This document shows, piece after piece, positions 1-11,030 of a DNA stretch of 64,000 nucleotides. A model generated the notes under the pieces. It had not been told where the DNA came from, ran no database searches, and saw only the letters and a program-made list of their open reading frames with translations. Source of the DNA: Zoroaster sp. YZ-2022 (Eukaryota; Echinodermata; Asteroidea; Forcipulatida; Zoroasteridae); contig CM055823.1 in assembly GCA_029582265.1 (NCBI GenBank), positions 2,108,001 to 2,172,000 of the forward strand. Direction: 5' to 3'. Numbering within the stretch: position 1 is the first letter of the stretch; every line of letters begins with the position of its first letter. The position numbers and the translations under genes are program-made.

Positions 1-305
1 TGCTGGCTTCATCTACGACCGTTAACGCGTACTTGTACGTAATTCTACCGACTTTGTCGTGCCGGAAGAAACAACAAGTCTGCTTGATGAACCTCGTTTG
101 GTTTTCGAGTACTATTACTACTAGTTGGTCTCGGAATATATTTAGGAGGGTAAAAAAAAATTTGCCACAACGCGCTTGCTTTTTTATCCATCGTCGAACG
201 AGTTTTCGATTTACTCTCTCGTTTCTTTAGCCAATTTTGAGTTGCATCTTGACCTTTGTAGTATCCTCTCAGACTACTAATAAGCGTTGGATAGTTTTCG
301 TTCAT
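1..305 (-). pseudogene. Polinton-type integrase, N-terminal part, frameshifted
   Basis: The minus-strand frame opens with Met at 305 and runs to a stop at 45. It contains a PPKYIPRP stretch and then HQADLLFLP, the start of an RNase-H-fold integrase core where the D is expected to be the first catalytic acid. About 10 nt before that stop the homology moves to another frame, which reads KYALTVVDEAS into the window edge at position 1. One single-base indel near 45-60 would explain this. The remaining catalytic residues lie outside the window. Integrase of this family joins the element's ends to target DNA. I see no start upstream of 305 that would lengthen the protein. Confidence 0.65.
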
Positions 306-316
306 CCATTTAATAT

Positions 317-451
317 TTATAAATAATTAGCGTCTATTCTCAACATTATTCGGCGGGCATGAGAGCGAGTTTTGGTAAAAATTCCCTTGTTAACTAACTT
401 CTTTGTTGCGTCACCGCTTAATCCAATCGTTGCAGTTAGTTTTAACCCGTC
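317..451 (-). pseudogene. Unrecognised coding remnant beside the integrase
   Basis: An open minus-strand stretch of about 44 codons ends at a stop at 317, just upstream of the integrase start. It reads as ordinary protein, rich in K, T, L and R, with a block GLSGDATKKLVNKGIF. It lacks an ATG. I cannot assign a family. Its position makes it a likely piece of another element-encoded protein. Confidence 0.35.
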
Positions 452-817
452 TTTTTATATCTAATTTTCCATAAATCGGCTGGTTTCATTTTAAATATTT
501 TTTCACGAGCATGCCACTGCTATAAAATGACTAAAAAGAGTCATAACTTGAGCTGTGATAAACCGTATCGGCGATCGTTTCTCATGTTATAGGCATTGAA
601 AGGAATGTTACTATAATCGTTAAATATAAAAAAGTTTTTTTATTCCATTTCAAAAACATTTAGTTTTCTCTGGCGCGGTGGTGGTGAAACGCTAGCGAAG
701 GTTTGTAAGGGTTCGTTTTAAATGTTGGTTCCCGAGTTTTGTCTAAAAAAATAACCTCCAATAAGCTAAACCAGCCAGCTATTACTATATAGGAATCGAG
801 TAACTCGTTTCCATCAC

Positions 818-1415
818 TCATCGAGTTGTTTTCTTTATAATACCTTTGCTATCTCTCGTCGCTAGAATGCATGGCGAAACTATTAGTTTAACGCTTTTCG
901 CAGGATTAGCGAAGTTGTAGTTTTTTCTTTTGTTAATTTCAGCTAGTCTTTTTTCCAGCAGCAACTCTGTTTGGGTTTTTTTGGTCTAGTCGCTGGTTGG
1001 GTAATGGTCAACAATGGTTCGATTTCGCTGTAATCTCTCTTTCGGCACTTTTGATCGTTTGCTCGTTGGTTTCCATCGCTTTTATTATCCAGTTGAAGAT
1101 AATGTTTTTAAGTTTCTATTTCTTCTTCTTTTCTTTTTAAATGTTTTGCTGTAATCAGCGAAAGCTTTAGGTGAGCGAGAAAACATACCCGTACTTGTAG
1201 TATATTTCACACACGCCACTGTACTAAGCATGCTATTCAATGAGAGCGGATCTTTTTAAATCTGAAATTAATTTACCTTCATCATCAATTTGCCAGAGAA
1301 ATTGGCGAACAAATCTATCTGGTTTAAACTTGTTCCTAATACTTGCAGCGTGTAAGCGTTATAATGGCGCATAACCTAAAGACTGAGTAATATAGCGACC
1401 CCTAATTTTAGTTTC
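818..1415 (-). pseudogene. Unrecognised coding remnants inside the Polinton-like region
   Basis: Two minus-strand blocks look protein-coding. One at 1,233-1,415 has a single internal stop and contains RNKFKPDRFVRQFLWQIDD. The other at 818-958 contains EINKRKNYNFANP. Between them a short frame starts with Met near 1,075 and ends after about 22 codons. The amino-acid make-up is charged and non-repetitive, unlike translated AT-rich noise. I do not recognise either product. They lie between the ATPase/capsid side and the integrase, where Polintons carry further structural or accessory genes. Confidence 0.35.
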
Positions 1416-1979
1416 GTATTGCTAGTGTGTAATACTTCTACGCTCTTGCTTTCGCTCAAAGCTTCAATCAAAATAAGCTAGCAACAGTTCTTTTCCGAGA
1501 AATACTTGTAGAGTCTCCCCAACTACAACCCGATAAAAGGCGTAATTTTTTTTTAACAATAAGCTATAAAAATGGTTGGACGATAACGTCGGAATTAACG
1601 AGTGGCGTCTGTATATTTTCATTTAATATCTTATGTACTTCTTCATTTTATTATCGTGCTCGAAGAATAATCTATTAAATTTATAAAAAAATATAAAAAC
1701 CAATAATTGGTTTTAGATAACCCATCAACGTTTAAAAAGCGTCGTTAAGATTTAACATTAGATCTTTTACTCGTTTGGTGAGATATCATTCGTAAATAAA
1801 TATTTTTCTTTTTTCAGTATTCTCGTTTTAAAACTTGTACCAATTCTTGTCTTTCTTTCGGCGTTATTCTGAGGTTAGTTGAGAATATATATATAAAATC
1901 ATTTACTCGTTCAACAGATATGATTCGTAAATAAAACTTGCATCGTTCAGCATTCATATTTATAAATATGCTTTATAAT

Positions 1980-2620
1980 ATTTATTGAAAAATGCCGAAT
2001 ATGTGATAATTACCGCCAACCTATGAGCAATTACCATGGCAACCTATGGGAGTAACCTATGAGCACATTGCTCTTAACCTATATGGGTGAGTACCCTTAA
2101 CCTATATAGGCAACCTATGAGCCGTTGCTTGCCCTTAACCTATGAGCAATTGCTCCTAACTCTATAGGTAACCCCGCGGGTAATTGCTCTTTTACAGTAT
2201 TGCCCTTTTACCCACAGTGATAATTACTCTTTACTTACAGGTGCTCTTTACCCTGATAATTGCTCTTTACCACAGTAATTGCTCTTTACCCTGATAATTG
2301 CTCTTTACCCAGATGTAATGCTCTTTACTTACGAGTAATTGCTCTTTACCTATGAGCAATTGCTCTTAACCTCAAACAGTGCTCTTAACCTATGAGTAAC
2401 CCAGTGGTGCTCTTTACCCACGGTGTAATTGCCTCTTTACCCACGCAGGTAATTGCTCTTTACCTGATGGTGCTCTTTACCACGGTAAATTGCTCTTTAC
2501 CTGATAATTGTCTTTACCCACGGTAATTGCTCTTTACCCATGATAGTGCTCTTTACCCACGAGTAATTGCTCTTTACCCACGAAATGTTACTCTTTACCC
2601 GGGTATTACAACGACTTCAG
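1980..2620. repeat. Minisatellite, about 20-22 bp unit (AATTGCTCTTTACCC)
   Basis: About 25-30 imperfect copies of a unit close to GTAATTGCTCTTTACCCA are arranged head to tail. The left part carries an AACCTATGAGCAATTGCTC variant. Unit length drifts by a few bases, partly through probable sequencing indels. The array lies inside the Polinton-like region, between the ATPase-like block and the unassigned blocks. Confidence 0.85.
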
Positions 2621-2639
2621 TATTCGACAATTACTCAGT

Positions 2640-3260
2640 GGCGTATTCATAACCAGTAGGCACAATCACGTTTTAAAATTAATTTACGGTGTTTAACTTT
2701 CGTTTAATTTTCATGAATTTCCATTCTCAACTCTCGCGCGAGTTGGTACAACATCATTTTCTCTAAGACAATTCTCATCAGGACGGTCTCTATCTTTACA
2801 ATAAAATAAACCGCCCATTTGGTTGTTGTTCTCACAAATCTTTCCAATACGCTATTATATTTTTGCAGAAAAAGTCCAACAGCTGTCGTCGTGCGTGTGT
2901 CTACCGCTTCACAAAGCCAATTGCGTGATCATACATTTATTATTCTCGTCGTATTTTTATAATGCAACTGTTTTTTTGGCGCTGCAATGGGTCTGTAATA
3001 AACAACGTTTCTTCAGATTTGGCGTGTAAACATAAATTTGTATAGCCTATTCAGCGATATGCGTTTTAAATCGTTAGTGTGCGTTATGTCGTTTAGAACC
3101 CATTTTCTATTTTTATCTTGTCGTTGTTGAAAATGATGGGGAGCATAATCTGTATTTTCAAAATATTTAAAATATTCATTTTGTAATAAATTTAAAATAA
3201 ATTCAGTTTTTCACATCCCGTTTGTCCATAGATGTGGCGTGTGTGGATATTTAGTGGCAT
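2640..3260 (-). pseudogene. FtsK/HerA-like packaging ATPase remnant, P-loop altered
   Basis: Met at 3,260 is followed 11 codons later by GQTGCEK (3,227-3,207), which resembles a Walker A loop of the GxxGxGKT type with the second half changed. The frame then stops, and coding character continues in shifted frames down to about 2,640, including NNNQMGGLFYCKDRD near 2,830. In Polintons a P-loop ATPase with a very short N-terminus is thought to pump the genome into the capsid. The short lead, the position just downstream of the capsid remnant and the strand all fit. The motif is imperfect, so another P-loop protein remains possible. Confidence 0.42.
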
Positions 3261-3289
3261 TTTCTTTTTAATAATGGCGTTTTTAATAA

Positions 3290-3900
3290 TCACTGGGTAA
3301 CGACAATCGACCGATTAAAGCGGTTTCTAATGTTTGGTGCGGCGTCCATGATAATAAAAGTATACATGTTTGGTTCACCCGCACTCTGACTTCTTTTTCA
3401 ATTTTGAATGGTAATTCCTTGGGATAAATTTTGCACTTTCGTCTTCGCTTCCGTGTAAGCATTGCTCGGTACCGTTCTTAAATCTAAAATAAACCCGTAT
3501 TTATCATGATAATAATTCGCTATTTTGATATTACTTAAATCTAGAAGCTTTCACAACTACGTATAAGCGTGTTGTTTTCCGAATCACAGTATTTTGAAAT
3601 CTCTTCCCATTGTTGATATCTTTTCATTCCGTGCGGCGTACAGAGTTGATTGAGAGCACTTCGTCGTATGCTAACTTTGTTGTTACAGTTTATAAAACTT
3701 GTTGCTTTCTTTCACGTTGGGTTCTTTAAGCAAAACAATATTCCTTTCATACTTTTTGCTGGAGTATTTAAATTTATATTCCACATTGTATCTTTTTGTT
3801 GTCGTGAATTCGCTCTGTCTCAATAGCGATCAAATTATTATACTCGTTCTATATTTGTATTGATTTCCTAATTGCAGTGATGGTAAGCGTTAAACAACGA
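3290..3900 (-). pseudogene. Polinton major capsid protein, C-terminal part
   Basis: On the minus strand, 3,780-3,720 reads TPAKSMKGIL, the pattern that precedes the second jelly-roll in Polinton capsid proteins. Further on, 3,502-3,290 reads FILDLRT and later YTFIIMDA before a natural-looking stop at 3,290; one in-frame stop interrupts this block near 3,400. Between the two blocks the frame shifts at least twice. Coding signal towards the N-terminus fades at about 3,900, short of a full-length capsid gene. This family forms the predicted icosahedral shell. The C-terminal match is the strongest structural-protein evidence in the element. Confidence 0.6.
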
Positions 3901-4330
3901 AGACGGCTTCATTGATTAATTTAAAGAGCAAAGGCGATTAAGAAAAGTAGCGTGGGAGCAAAATCCAGCATCACCCATGCGAGTTGTAAATGAAAAATTC
4001 CCAGAAACAGCTTAGTTCGGTATTTATGGCGCCGGTGAAGCTGAAAAGATCACGAGGGCGATAAACGACAGATCCTTTTGGGTATAAAAAATTTATAGAA
4101 TATCTAAACGATGAAAGGTGAATCAGCCACTATTGTGTTATGTAGAGGCCCGCTCGTGGTTTTGTGAAGAAAAATACAAATTATTCCTAGGATACGATGA
4201 ATCCCACGATGATTGGCGTTAATCAATCATTAAATAGATTTCAAAATAGTATGCACCGTAAGCTAGAGTATCTCCGTTTTCTAAAATGTATTTCTTTGTC
4301 CTAGAGGAGATGGCGATATTTTATTTATTA
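3895..4330 (+). pseudogene. Unrecognised plus-strand coding remnant of the element
   Basis: Successive plus-strand frames give protein-like text without long ATG-initiated ORFs: SPMRVVNEKFPETA from about 3,975, FGIYGAGEAEKI from about 4,018, then KKFIEYLNDER and KLFLGYDESHDDW near 4,085-4,225. At least three frame changes separate them. The orientation is opposite to the capsid and ATPase blocks, as is common for divergent Polinton genes. I do not recognise the family. Confidence 0.4.
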
Positions 4331-4445
4331 GAAGGTTGTATATAGTCTATGGTTTCGGTGTCTAATAAAACTCATAGGGTGATGTAGAAGTGGTTTGTCG
4401 TTTTAAAACTTGTTATATAAGCACAAGTGTTGAAATATCTTGTTC

Positions 4446-4945
4446 NNNNNNNNNNNNNNNNNNNNNNNNNNNNNNNNNNNNNNNNNNNNNNNNNNNNNNN
4501 NNNNNNNNNNNNNNNNNNNNNNNNNNNNNNNNNNNNNNNNNNNNNNNNNNNNNNNNNNNNNNNNNNNNNNNNNNNNNNNNNNNNNNNNNNNNNNNNNNNN
4601 NNNNNNNNNNNNNNNNNNNNNNNNNNNNNNNNNNNNNNNNNNNNNNNNNNNNNNNNNNNNNNNNNNNNNNNNNNNNNNNNNNNNNNNNNNNNNNNNNNNN
4701 NNNNNNNNNNNNNNNNNNNNNNNNNNNNNNNNNNNNNNNNNNNNNNNNNNNNNNNNNNNNNNNNNNNNNNNNNNNNNNNNNNNNNNNNNNNNNNNNNNNN
4801 NNNNNNNNNNNNNNNNNNNNNNNNNNNNNNNNNNNNNNNNNNNNNNNNNNNNNNNNNNNNNNNNNNNNNNNNNNNNNNNNNNNNNNNNNNNNNNNNNNNN
4901 NNNNNNNNNNNNNNNNNNNNNNNNNNNNNNNNNNNNNNNNNNNNN
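4446..4945. other. Assembly gap (500 N)
   Basis: There are exactly 500 undetermined bases, which looks like a fixed-size scaffold gap. Polinton-like sequence on the left and a dispersed repeat on the right mean adjacency across the gap is unproven. Translations spanning it are meaningless. Confidence 0.98.
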
Positions 4946-5110
4946 ATTCTTTGGTACTTTTTCCTGCTAGATCATTGTCTTTGAAAAGGCTTGCATGGTA
5001 TGTGGTTTCAGATTCCAATGCATTTCAATCTTAAAATGACAGTCAAGGAGAAAAAGAAAAAAATACCGACAAAGCCGACCTCTTCAAATATTTGCTCACT
5101 GAGTGGGCAA
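4946..5110. repeat. Dispersed repeat, copy 1 of 3
   Basis: The segment containing CCAATGCATTTCAATCTT and then a purine-rich AAGGAGAAAAAG tract recurs at 11,263-11,440 and 52,955-53,110 in the same orientation, at visibly high similarity. In the other two copies it follows an approximately 95-bp tandem array. Here that array would fall in the gap. Confidence 0.7.
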
Positions 5111-5339
5111 CTCAACAATTTATTATTTTAGCCTTTATTTAGAAACCAAGTAATGCTGAAGATTTATGTATGAAATAATCAACTGAACAGTAACTTACAA
5201 ATGAAATTAAAGGTTTGAGTAGTTTCCGTTGGTTTCAGGTCAAGATTCTCTTGTAAAATACATGATCGTATGCGTGGATGCTCTTGAGCGCCATTTTGGG
5301 GACTTGATTTTATTGAATTGTGGTCATAAAAAATTGATG
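5111..5339. other. No gene seen
   Basis: AT-rich sequence. A short plus-strand frame from 5,229 to 5,477 (82 codons, GTG start) overlaps a dispersed repeat. It has no recognisable domain, so I do not call it a gene. Confidence 0.5.
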
Positions 5340-6060
5340 TTAATATATAGACTCACCCAACCACAAACTGATATAATAGAATATGAACCAGTTGTTAGAA
5401 CTGAAAATATACAGAAAACCAGTTTAGATCATATTTTAATTTTATTCCACATGGCATATGAGGTATTTAATTCTTGATTCCATGGTTGTAAAATTGTTTT
5501 TATTTGAAAATATAAAATATTGTTTTAGATTTAAAATAAAAATTATATATCGAGGAGACTCTCAAACTACTTAAATCAATTACTTGAAAGACCGTAAAAG
5601 TGGAAGGTGGTTAAAAGAATTATAAAAAGTACTTTAAACCTTTGATATACTGTGTGCATCAAATTCTGTTAACATTTTGTCAAATAAAAAGATTTCTATT
5701 CATAACCATGATATTAAATGTTTCAGTTTCTCAATAATTTTCACCACTGCCGAAAATAAACACCAAATAGATTAAAGTAGTTCTACGTTCACCTATAAGG
5801 AATGTGTCCAATATTTTTGAGGATCAGTATTTCACTTTAAAAATCATTGCAAATGCAAAGCATTCATATCTTTTGTTTCCACAGACAAACCATAGCTCAT
5901 TGACGGCATAGAACAACAAATCACAGATGTTCGTGAAAAAAAATTAAGATCCATGTAAATCCCTTTACTATTATAATTTAATTGTATTTAGTAAAAATCA
6001 GTGGATTAAACAATCCTTTTTTCACTTTCCACAAGCACTAACTTTCCAGTAACCATCATA
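5340..6060 (+). repeat. Dispersed repeat, inverted relative to 43,330-43,960
   Basis: Successive words match the reverse complement of 43,330-43,960 in the same order: GACTCACCC, CCATGGTTGTAAAA, GACCGTAAAAGTGG, TTTCTCAATAATTTTC, TGAGGATCAGTATT, GCAAATGCAAAGCATTCATA and CTATGCCGTCAA-type sequence. Divergence is substantial, with many indels. It is probably an old transposon or retrotransposon fragment. No conserved reading frame is shared with certainty. Confidence 0.65.
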
Positions 6061-6690
6061 CAATTTCACATATAATTTTTTATTTTGTAACATAAGTATG
6101 TAGCTTAGATAAGTTTATATAACCATTAATACGCCATAGTTTTGTAAGTTTTTCCGAGAAATGCTAAGCCAAAGGTAAATTGTGTCATTTCCTCAAATTA
6201 CGGCGTGAATTACGTACATGGACGATACATGTAGATCCGCGCTGTTAGGTGTCAGTACCACTGCCCCAAAGCCCTTTTTCTAGTGCCAAACTTTAGAGTT
6301 ATTTTATTTAGATTAAGGATATAAGGCTTTTATATGGGTACTTCAGTATATTTAGCATTCTTTATTTTCCTTTCTTATTTTCTAGTCGATCCACCAATGG
6401 GTTATACTAAGTCATCCTGTTTTCCAATCCTTTGCTCCCTATCGTCAATCCTTCTGTCACTTTTATCGTCAACTAATATTTACCTTGTCCACCTCGTCAA
6501 CATAACCAATTTACCGTCAACTTCCGTCAATACAAATTTATGTTTCGACAGTACTGCATTTAATTTTTGCTTGAATAAGTAGAACATGAAATAAATAAAA
6601 TTTAAATCATTGAATGGTACGTCCTCATTGCTGAGCCTTGGACAAAGAAAATATATACCCTGACGATCTGTAGCATTACAGACTATCATA
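6061..6690. other. No gene seen
   Basis: Mixed AT-rich sequence with a run of CGTCAA words near 6,440-6,530. I see no domain, splice-flanked exon or element edge. Confidence 0.5.
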
Positions 6691-6835
6691 TATAATATTT
6701 AGAATAAATAATGCCCAATTTATTTAAACCGTACATGTTAAGACATCGTTTTGATGCTGTGAACCTTATACAATATGTAACAATAGATTAAATAACAGCT
6801 TACTTAACTTTCCAGGCAGTCGTGCATGATATGGG
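6691..6835. repeat. Dispersed repeat (TACATGTTAAGACATCGTTTTGA), copy 1 of 4
   Basis: The stretch from the TTTAGAATAAATAATGCC word to AACTTTCCAGGCAGTCGTGC recurs at about 16,925-17,050, 53,760-53,895 and 60,465-60,560. Copies 2 and 4 lie at the 3' edge of zinc-finger units 1 and 4. Three copies end with CAG followed by a conserved GTCGTGC, so a splice-acceptor origin is possible but not shown. Confidence 0.7.
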
Positions 6836-6879
6836 GAAAAAAGTGCAGAAAAAGTGCCAAAAAATTGCTGAAATCTCTG

Positions 6880-7020
6880 GGTCTGGTTTTGTTTTTGTTT
6901 TTGTTTTCCGTCATTTTTTTTTCGTCAATATTTTTTTTTTTCGTCATGAAACTTACCAATTTTCTGTGTATAAAACATAATACCTTTGATTTGTGAAATG
7001 TTCCACTTCAAATTTACTGG
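6880..7020. repeat. T-rich dispersed repeat, start of collinear block A
   Basis: Poly-T stretches with CGTCA, then AAAACATAATACCTTTGATT and TGTGAAAT...TTCCAC, match 52,338-52,445. In the second location it runs directly into an approximately 95-bp tandem array. Here about 3.7 kb intervene before the equivalent array at 10,770. Confidence 0.65.
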
Positions 7021-10000
7021 TACCACCCAAGATGGCCAGTTTCACGCAAACCGCCGATGGTGGCGCTTATCTTTTGATGCCCTTTTTTTTTCTGTGTCGA
7101 AGTTGCATGATGACCCACCGAAAGTTCGTTGACGCGCCCGCTAGTACACAACACGTGATTAAATACATAAGGCGCAATATCGCTGGCGCCTGGTTACGCT
7201 GCTGAGTGCTGATGAGGCTTCAAATGAATTTCCTGGACGCCATTTTTATGAGCACTAAAATTATTATAAGGTGTACAGGTATATTGCAAATAAAGCGCTA
7301 AAGCAACTGCCGTAAAGCATACTGGGATGAGCATCTGTTTTGTATAATTATTGGAGGGCTTGCGTGACGTCAACAATATTTTGTTTAGATTTGCACGCAC
7401 GGCGCGCAGTGGCGCTGTTTGTTGCGCCCACAGACATCCCATGATTCCTTGCAGCCGCTAGTACTACAGTACAGCATACTGGCGATATGCGATACATGAT
7501 AAACCCTTAATTTACCTCCACTTGTTATTTGTTATAAATGCAGTCGATAAAAACTACCTTTCGTTATGGAAATACAGGCCTTTAACTGAATTTCGGTGAG
7601 TTTTACGATTTTCTTGTCCAACTTTCATGGTAAAATACTAACTTCTAAGTTGGTAAATGGATACTACACACATCGTGGTTTCATCTTAATTCAGTCGATG
7701 CCAACTGTAACGTTGCTGAGGTTTCTGGCGCAAAAGAACAGTTAACTTGCGCCATAAAATGACCCGACAGCAAAAACAAACAAAAATTTACACCTCTAAT
7801 CAGCGATTTCACGCTGAATCAGGGTATCACGCACAGTGGATTTGGTATTCAATAATGTGATTGTTTTTGTTATTAAAACAAAAAAGGGTACATCACTCAT
7901 CAGTCCGGGAAAACTCCCAAATAACGGCAACGCGTTGTAATCGGCATCCAGTTGCCGAATAATTGCAACTTCGGTGTGTAAGCGTGAAATACCAGCTAAG
8001 AGAGCTTAAGATTTGCGAAAACTACTGAATAACCGATGGGCTTTTTATTGTTTTGTGTCTTCAATTAAACATCTTAATCATTGTTCAAATCAATGTGGAT
8101 AAGGTCATTTGGAATGTGTGGTATGAGTGGGGTGGGGATTATATAGGTGGGGAGGTGGGGATATGGGGTGAGTGTGACCAGTAAGTGCAGCAGTAGAAAT
8201 ATGTGTGTAATTAGTGGATTAGGGAGGGGCTGGTGTCTTGATTGCTTGGTTACCTGTGATGTAAGCAATCTACTTGGCAGAAGAGAACATGGTCTTACTA
8301 ACTAGAAGGAACAACTGTATTAATGAAAATACCTGGACCTCTTATAATAAAAAATACGAGACCATTTATTTTATATTTGTTTTTTTGGTCCATTGGTTCA
8401 AATCAAGTTAGAATAAAAAATCAACATGTACATGTACAGCCACTCTGTAAGCAAGATTAAGTCAAATATTGAATTTCAGAAAAATTTTCAATTATTCCAG
8501 TAATTTGTTCACATGCTTATTATACAAAGCAATTTTTATAAGTAAAAGGTAATATTAAGAGGCCAATGTTTTGCTAGTTTTTATTTAAAGCGGATTGTAA
8601 AAAACAACAAGGGACTAGTAATGTAATTTTGTATAATCACAAAGATCTGCTGTAAAATTTAAATAATTTCCTCCATTTTAATAAATACTGCTTTTGAATT
8701 TGACTCATTTACTAAATTGTGATTGCAATCACATTACTTAATAAAATAAATATTTAGTAAATTAGAAATTTAAATAAATATAAATATTTATAAAAATAAA
8801 TATTGTCTTGAATTTGACTCATTATTTACCAAGCTGTGATTGCAATCAAGTACTTATTAAAAAATTAAATATTTAGTAAATTAGTAAATTTGTTGTCATT
8901 ACAAAAGAAAGATTTAAATAAATCAAATTAAGAAAAATATCATTTGTTATTTACTGTGTATTTTGTTCATGAAACTTATAACTGTTAAACTGAAACCAAC
9001 TTTAAAAATGCTATACAGAGGTTTTGGAACTGATCAATCTTTGATAAAGGAAGGAATAACTTGATAAAATGAAATATTGTATTTAAATTTGCACTACCAT
9101 CATTATCTGCTGATATGGATAAATGGAGAAGTGTACTATTATACGCTTGAAGTGAACTGACAATAGGAATTTGCAGAATTCAACTCGAAATAATATTTTG
9201 GTGGATGACTGTCGTAATGTTCAATTAGATTCTTTTGTAAAGTTACCAGGTGTTTTGTACTCTTTCCCTTTTATTGAATTTTTTGAAAGTGGTGCTGCCA
9301 CAACTTGCTTTCAGCCCTAATATAATGGACGGGTCACTAGGGCGGGCCAAGTGAGGAGTGATGTGATTCACCAGGTCTTGGCCAAAAGCCTTTCTCACCA
9401 CTTCCACCATGTACATGTAGGTTCAATACTTATACAGATCCTTTACATCTCGTCTGAATTTCAAGCTCCTTTGCTTTCGTATTTCAAAGGTTTAAAACTT
9501 TAATTATCCTATATATAGTATATACCTTTTTAATTGGCTTTACCCGACAGCCCCAAGATCACATAAAAGCGTTAAAAGCACCCAAACGCACATGAAATTA
9601 CATTATCGGACATAGGCCTAGGATTTATAACCCTATTTAGTCCCCTCATAAGCTTTTAAATGGCCAGAACAATGCTATGCACTTCGTTTGTGGTAATAAG
9701 AACGTCGATGGTTGGTTTCTCAATATATTTCTTATACGTGTCTTGTATTTCGTCGTCCTTTCTCACTTTCAACGCCAGCTTCAAGGCTATTTATCATTGT
9801 CAAAGGTGCTGGCTTAATCACAATTCTTACAAATGCAAAATATGTCTTCTTTTACTTCTATTTATCCAATAATTGAGTTTTTGTTTGTATAAATGTTGTG
9901 CGTCGATTTTAGTTCCGCGTTCCAATGTAGTATATATTTAATATGAAAAAAAAAATACAATTTAAAAAATGTGTTTACTCAACATATTAACATGTAAATA

Positions 10001-10769
10001 ATATTATTTGTTTAATTTAATTATTATATTTTTAGTGAACAACAACCATAAGTTTAGAAAGTTTTGTTTCATAGACCACCATTCAAAATAATAAAATCTT
10101 GATTGAGGATGTATTCTTGCCGTCAAAAATAGAAGTCACACATTAATTGTTAAATGTCGGATGGGGTGAAATCTTTCTTCCTCCATGGTTTCAAGCGGTC
10201 ATTTGCAAGAAAAATGCACAGATAACTTTTTGATGTGCGATGAATGCGGGAATTTGGGTAAGGAACCAAAGAACATATTTTACTTAGATTTCACTAATCC
10301 AATTTCTGCATATTTCGTTTCCCTGTTTGGCGTTTGAAAGGAAAGGAGTTTGCTGCCAAGTATCGGCAACTCAATCGATGCCGTATAATGAAGCGTTTGC
10401 GTATTCCAGCAACTCAAAGGTTGCCGTATATAGCAACGTTGCCATATTTGGAGTTGCTTCCCGGACTGACATGCTATAATAATATATGTATTACCACTTT
10501 TCGCTTTGTTTTAGTAGGCTACCATGATTTCTAACAACCAGCAACTTAGGATACACATTGCAGGCAAATTCGGTCACAACTTTTCAAATGAAACTGGCCT
10601 ATGACCAAATATTTAAATCTAACAAAAATGTAACTTTGCATAATGCGTTAACCTATCCATGATGACCATTGACCCCTCATTTTCTTTTCTAATTTTTAGC
10701 TCTATCCAGTGATATGATTTAAAGCATTGAAGCAACTTTCTAAATTTTCATTGGAAACTGCCTACCCTA
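7021..10769. other. Gene-free interval with minor repeats
   Basis: No convincing coding region was found on either strand. It holds an inverted pair of similar sequences with CAGTCCGGGAA and GGCAACG words (7,902-7,965 and 10,400-10,480), and a direct duplication at about 8,694-8,900. Compared with the collinear region at 52.4 kb, most of this interval looks like extra sequence inserted in block A. Confidence 0.5.
8694..8900. repeat. Direct duplication, unit about 115 bp
   Basis: TTGAATTTGACTCATT, TGTGATTGCAATCA and AAATATTTAGTAAATTAG occur twice in the same order, first near 8,695-8,770 and again near 8,810-8,885. The unit contains the palindrome TGATTGCAATCA. Confidence 0.75.
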
Positions 10770-11030
10770 GACTCATAATATATATTTTTCAAATCGAATG
10801 GCTTTCGACCCTCACATGGTGCACTGCCTTGGCGCACACTGAAAAGTACCCAGCAGTGCGACTCAAATCTACCGTTTTCCAATCAAATGGCTCCCTCAGA
10901 TGTTTTCTTCCATTGGCAAACGCCATCAATGTCTTTGTGTATGTCAACGATTGCGACTCAATCTACACGTTTTCAAATCAAATGGTCTCATCATTGTGCA
11001 CTGGCTTCCCTTTTCTGCGGTGTGTCCATG
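10770..11030. repeat. Tandem array, unit about 90-97 bp
   Basis: Three imperfect units contain CCCTCACATGGTGCACTG, then CAACGATTGCGACTCAA, then a TTTTC-AATC-AATGG stretch. The same units are tandem at 52,445-52,770, where successive CAACGATTGCGACT words are 91 and 94 bp apart. Both arrays sit about 230 bp before the CCAATGCATTTCAATCTT repeat. Confidence 0.8.

Larger units (their letters stand above)
1..4445. mobile_element. Polinton/Maverick-type DNA transposon, partial and decayed
   Basis: Several minus-strand reading blocks match hallmark proteins of Polinton/Maverick elements: an rve-type integrase at the window edge, a P-loop ATPase-like start, and the C-terminal half of a double-jelly-roll major capsid protein. 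One further block (3,950-4,330) reads on the plus strand. Such elements are virus-like self-synthesising transposons. Every block is broken by frameshifts or stops, so the copy is either decayed or poorly polished. Neither terminal inverted repeat is visible: the left end lies outside the window and the right end is lost in the gap or earlier. The grouping rests on co-occurrence and order of the blocks. The individual matches are my reading, not a database result. Confidence 0.65.

Noticed and set aside
1980..2620. CRISPR-like repeat-spacer array
   Set aside because: The 20-22 bp units are contiguous and degenerate with no unique spacers, and the DNA is eukaryotic.
4390..5034. Several long open frames over the gap
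   Set aside because: They consist almost entirely of undetermined bases, so no coding claim can be made.
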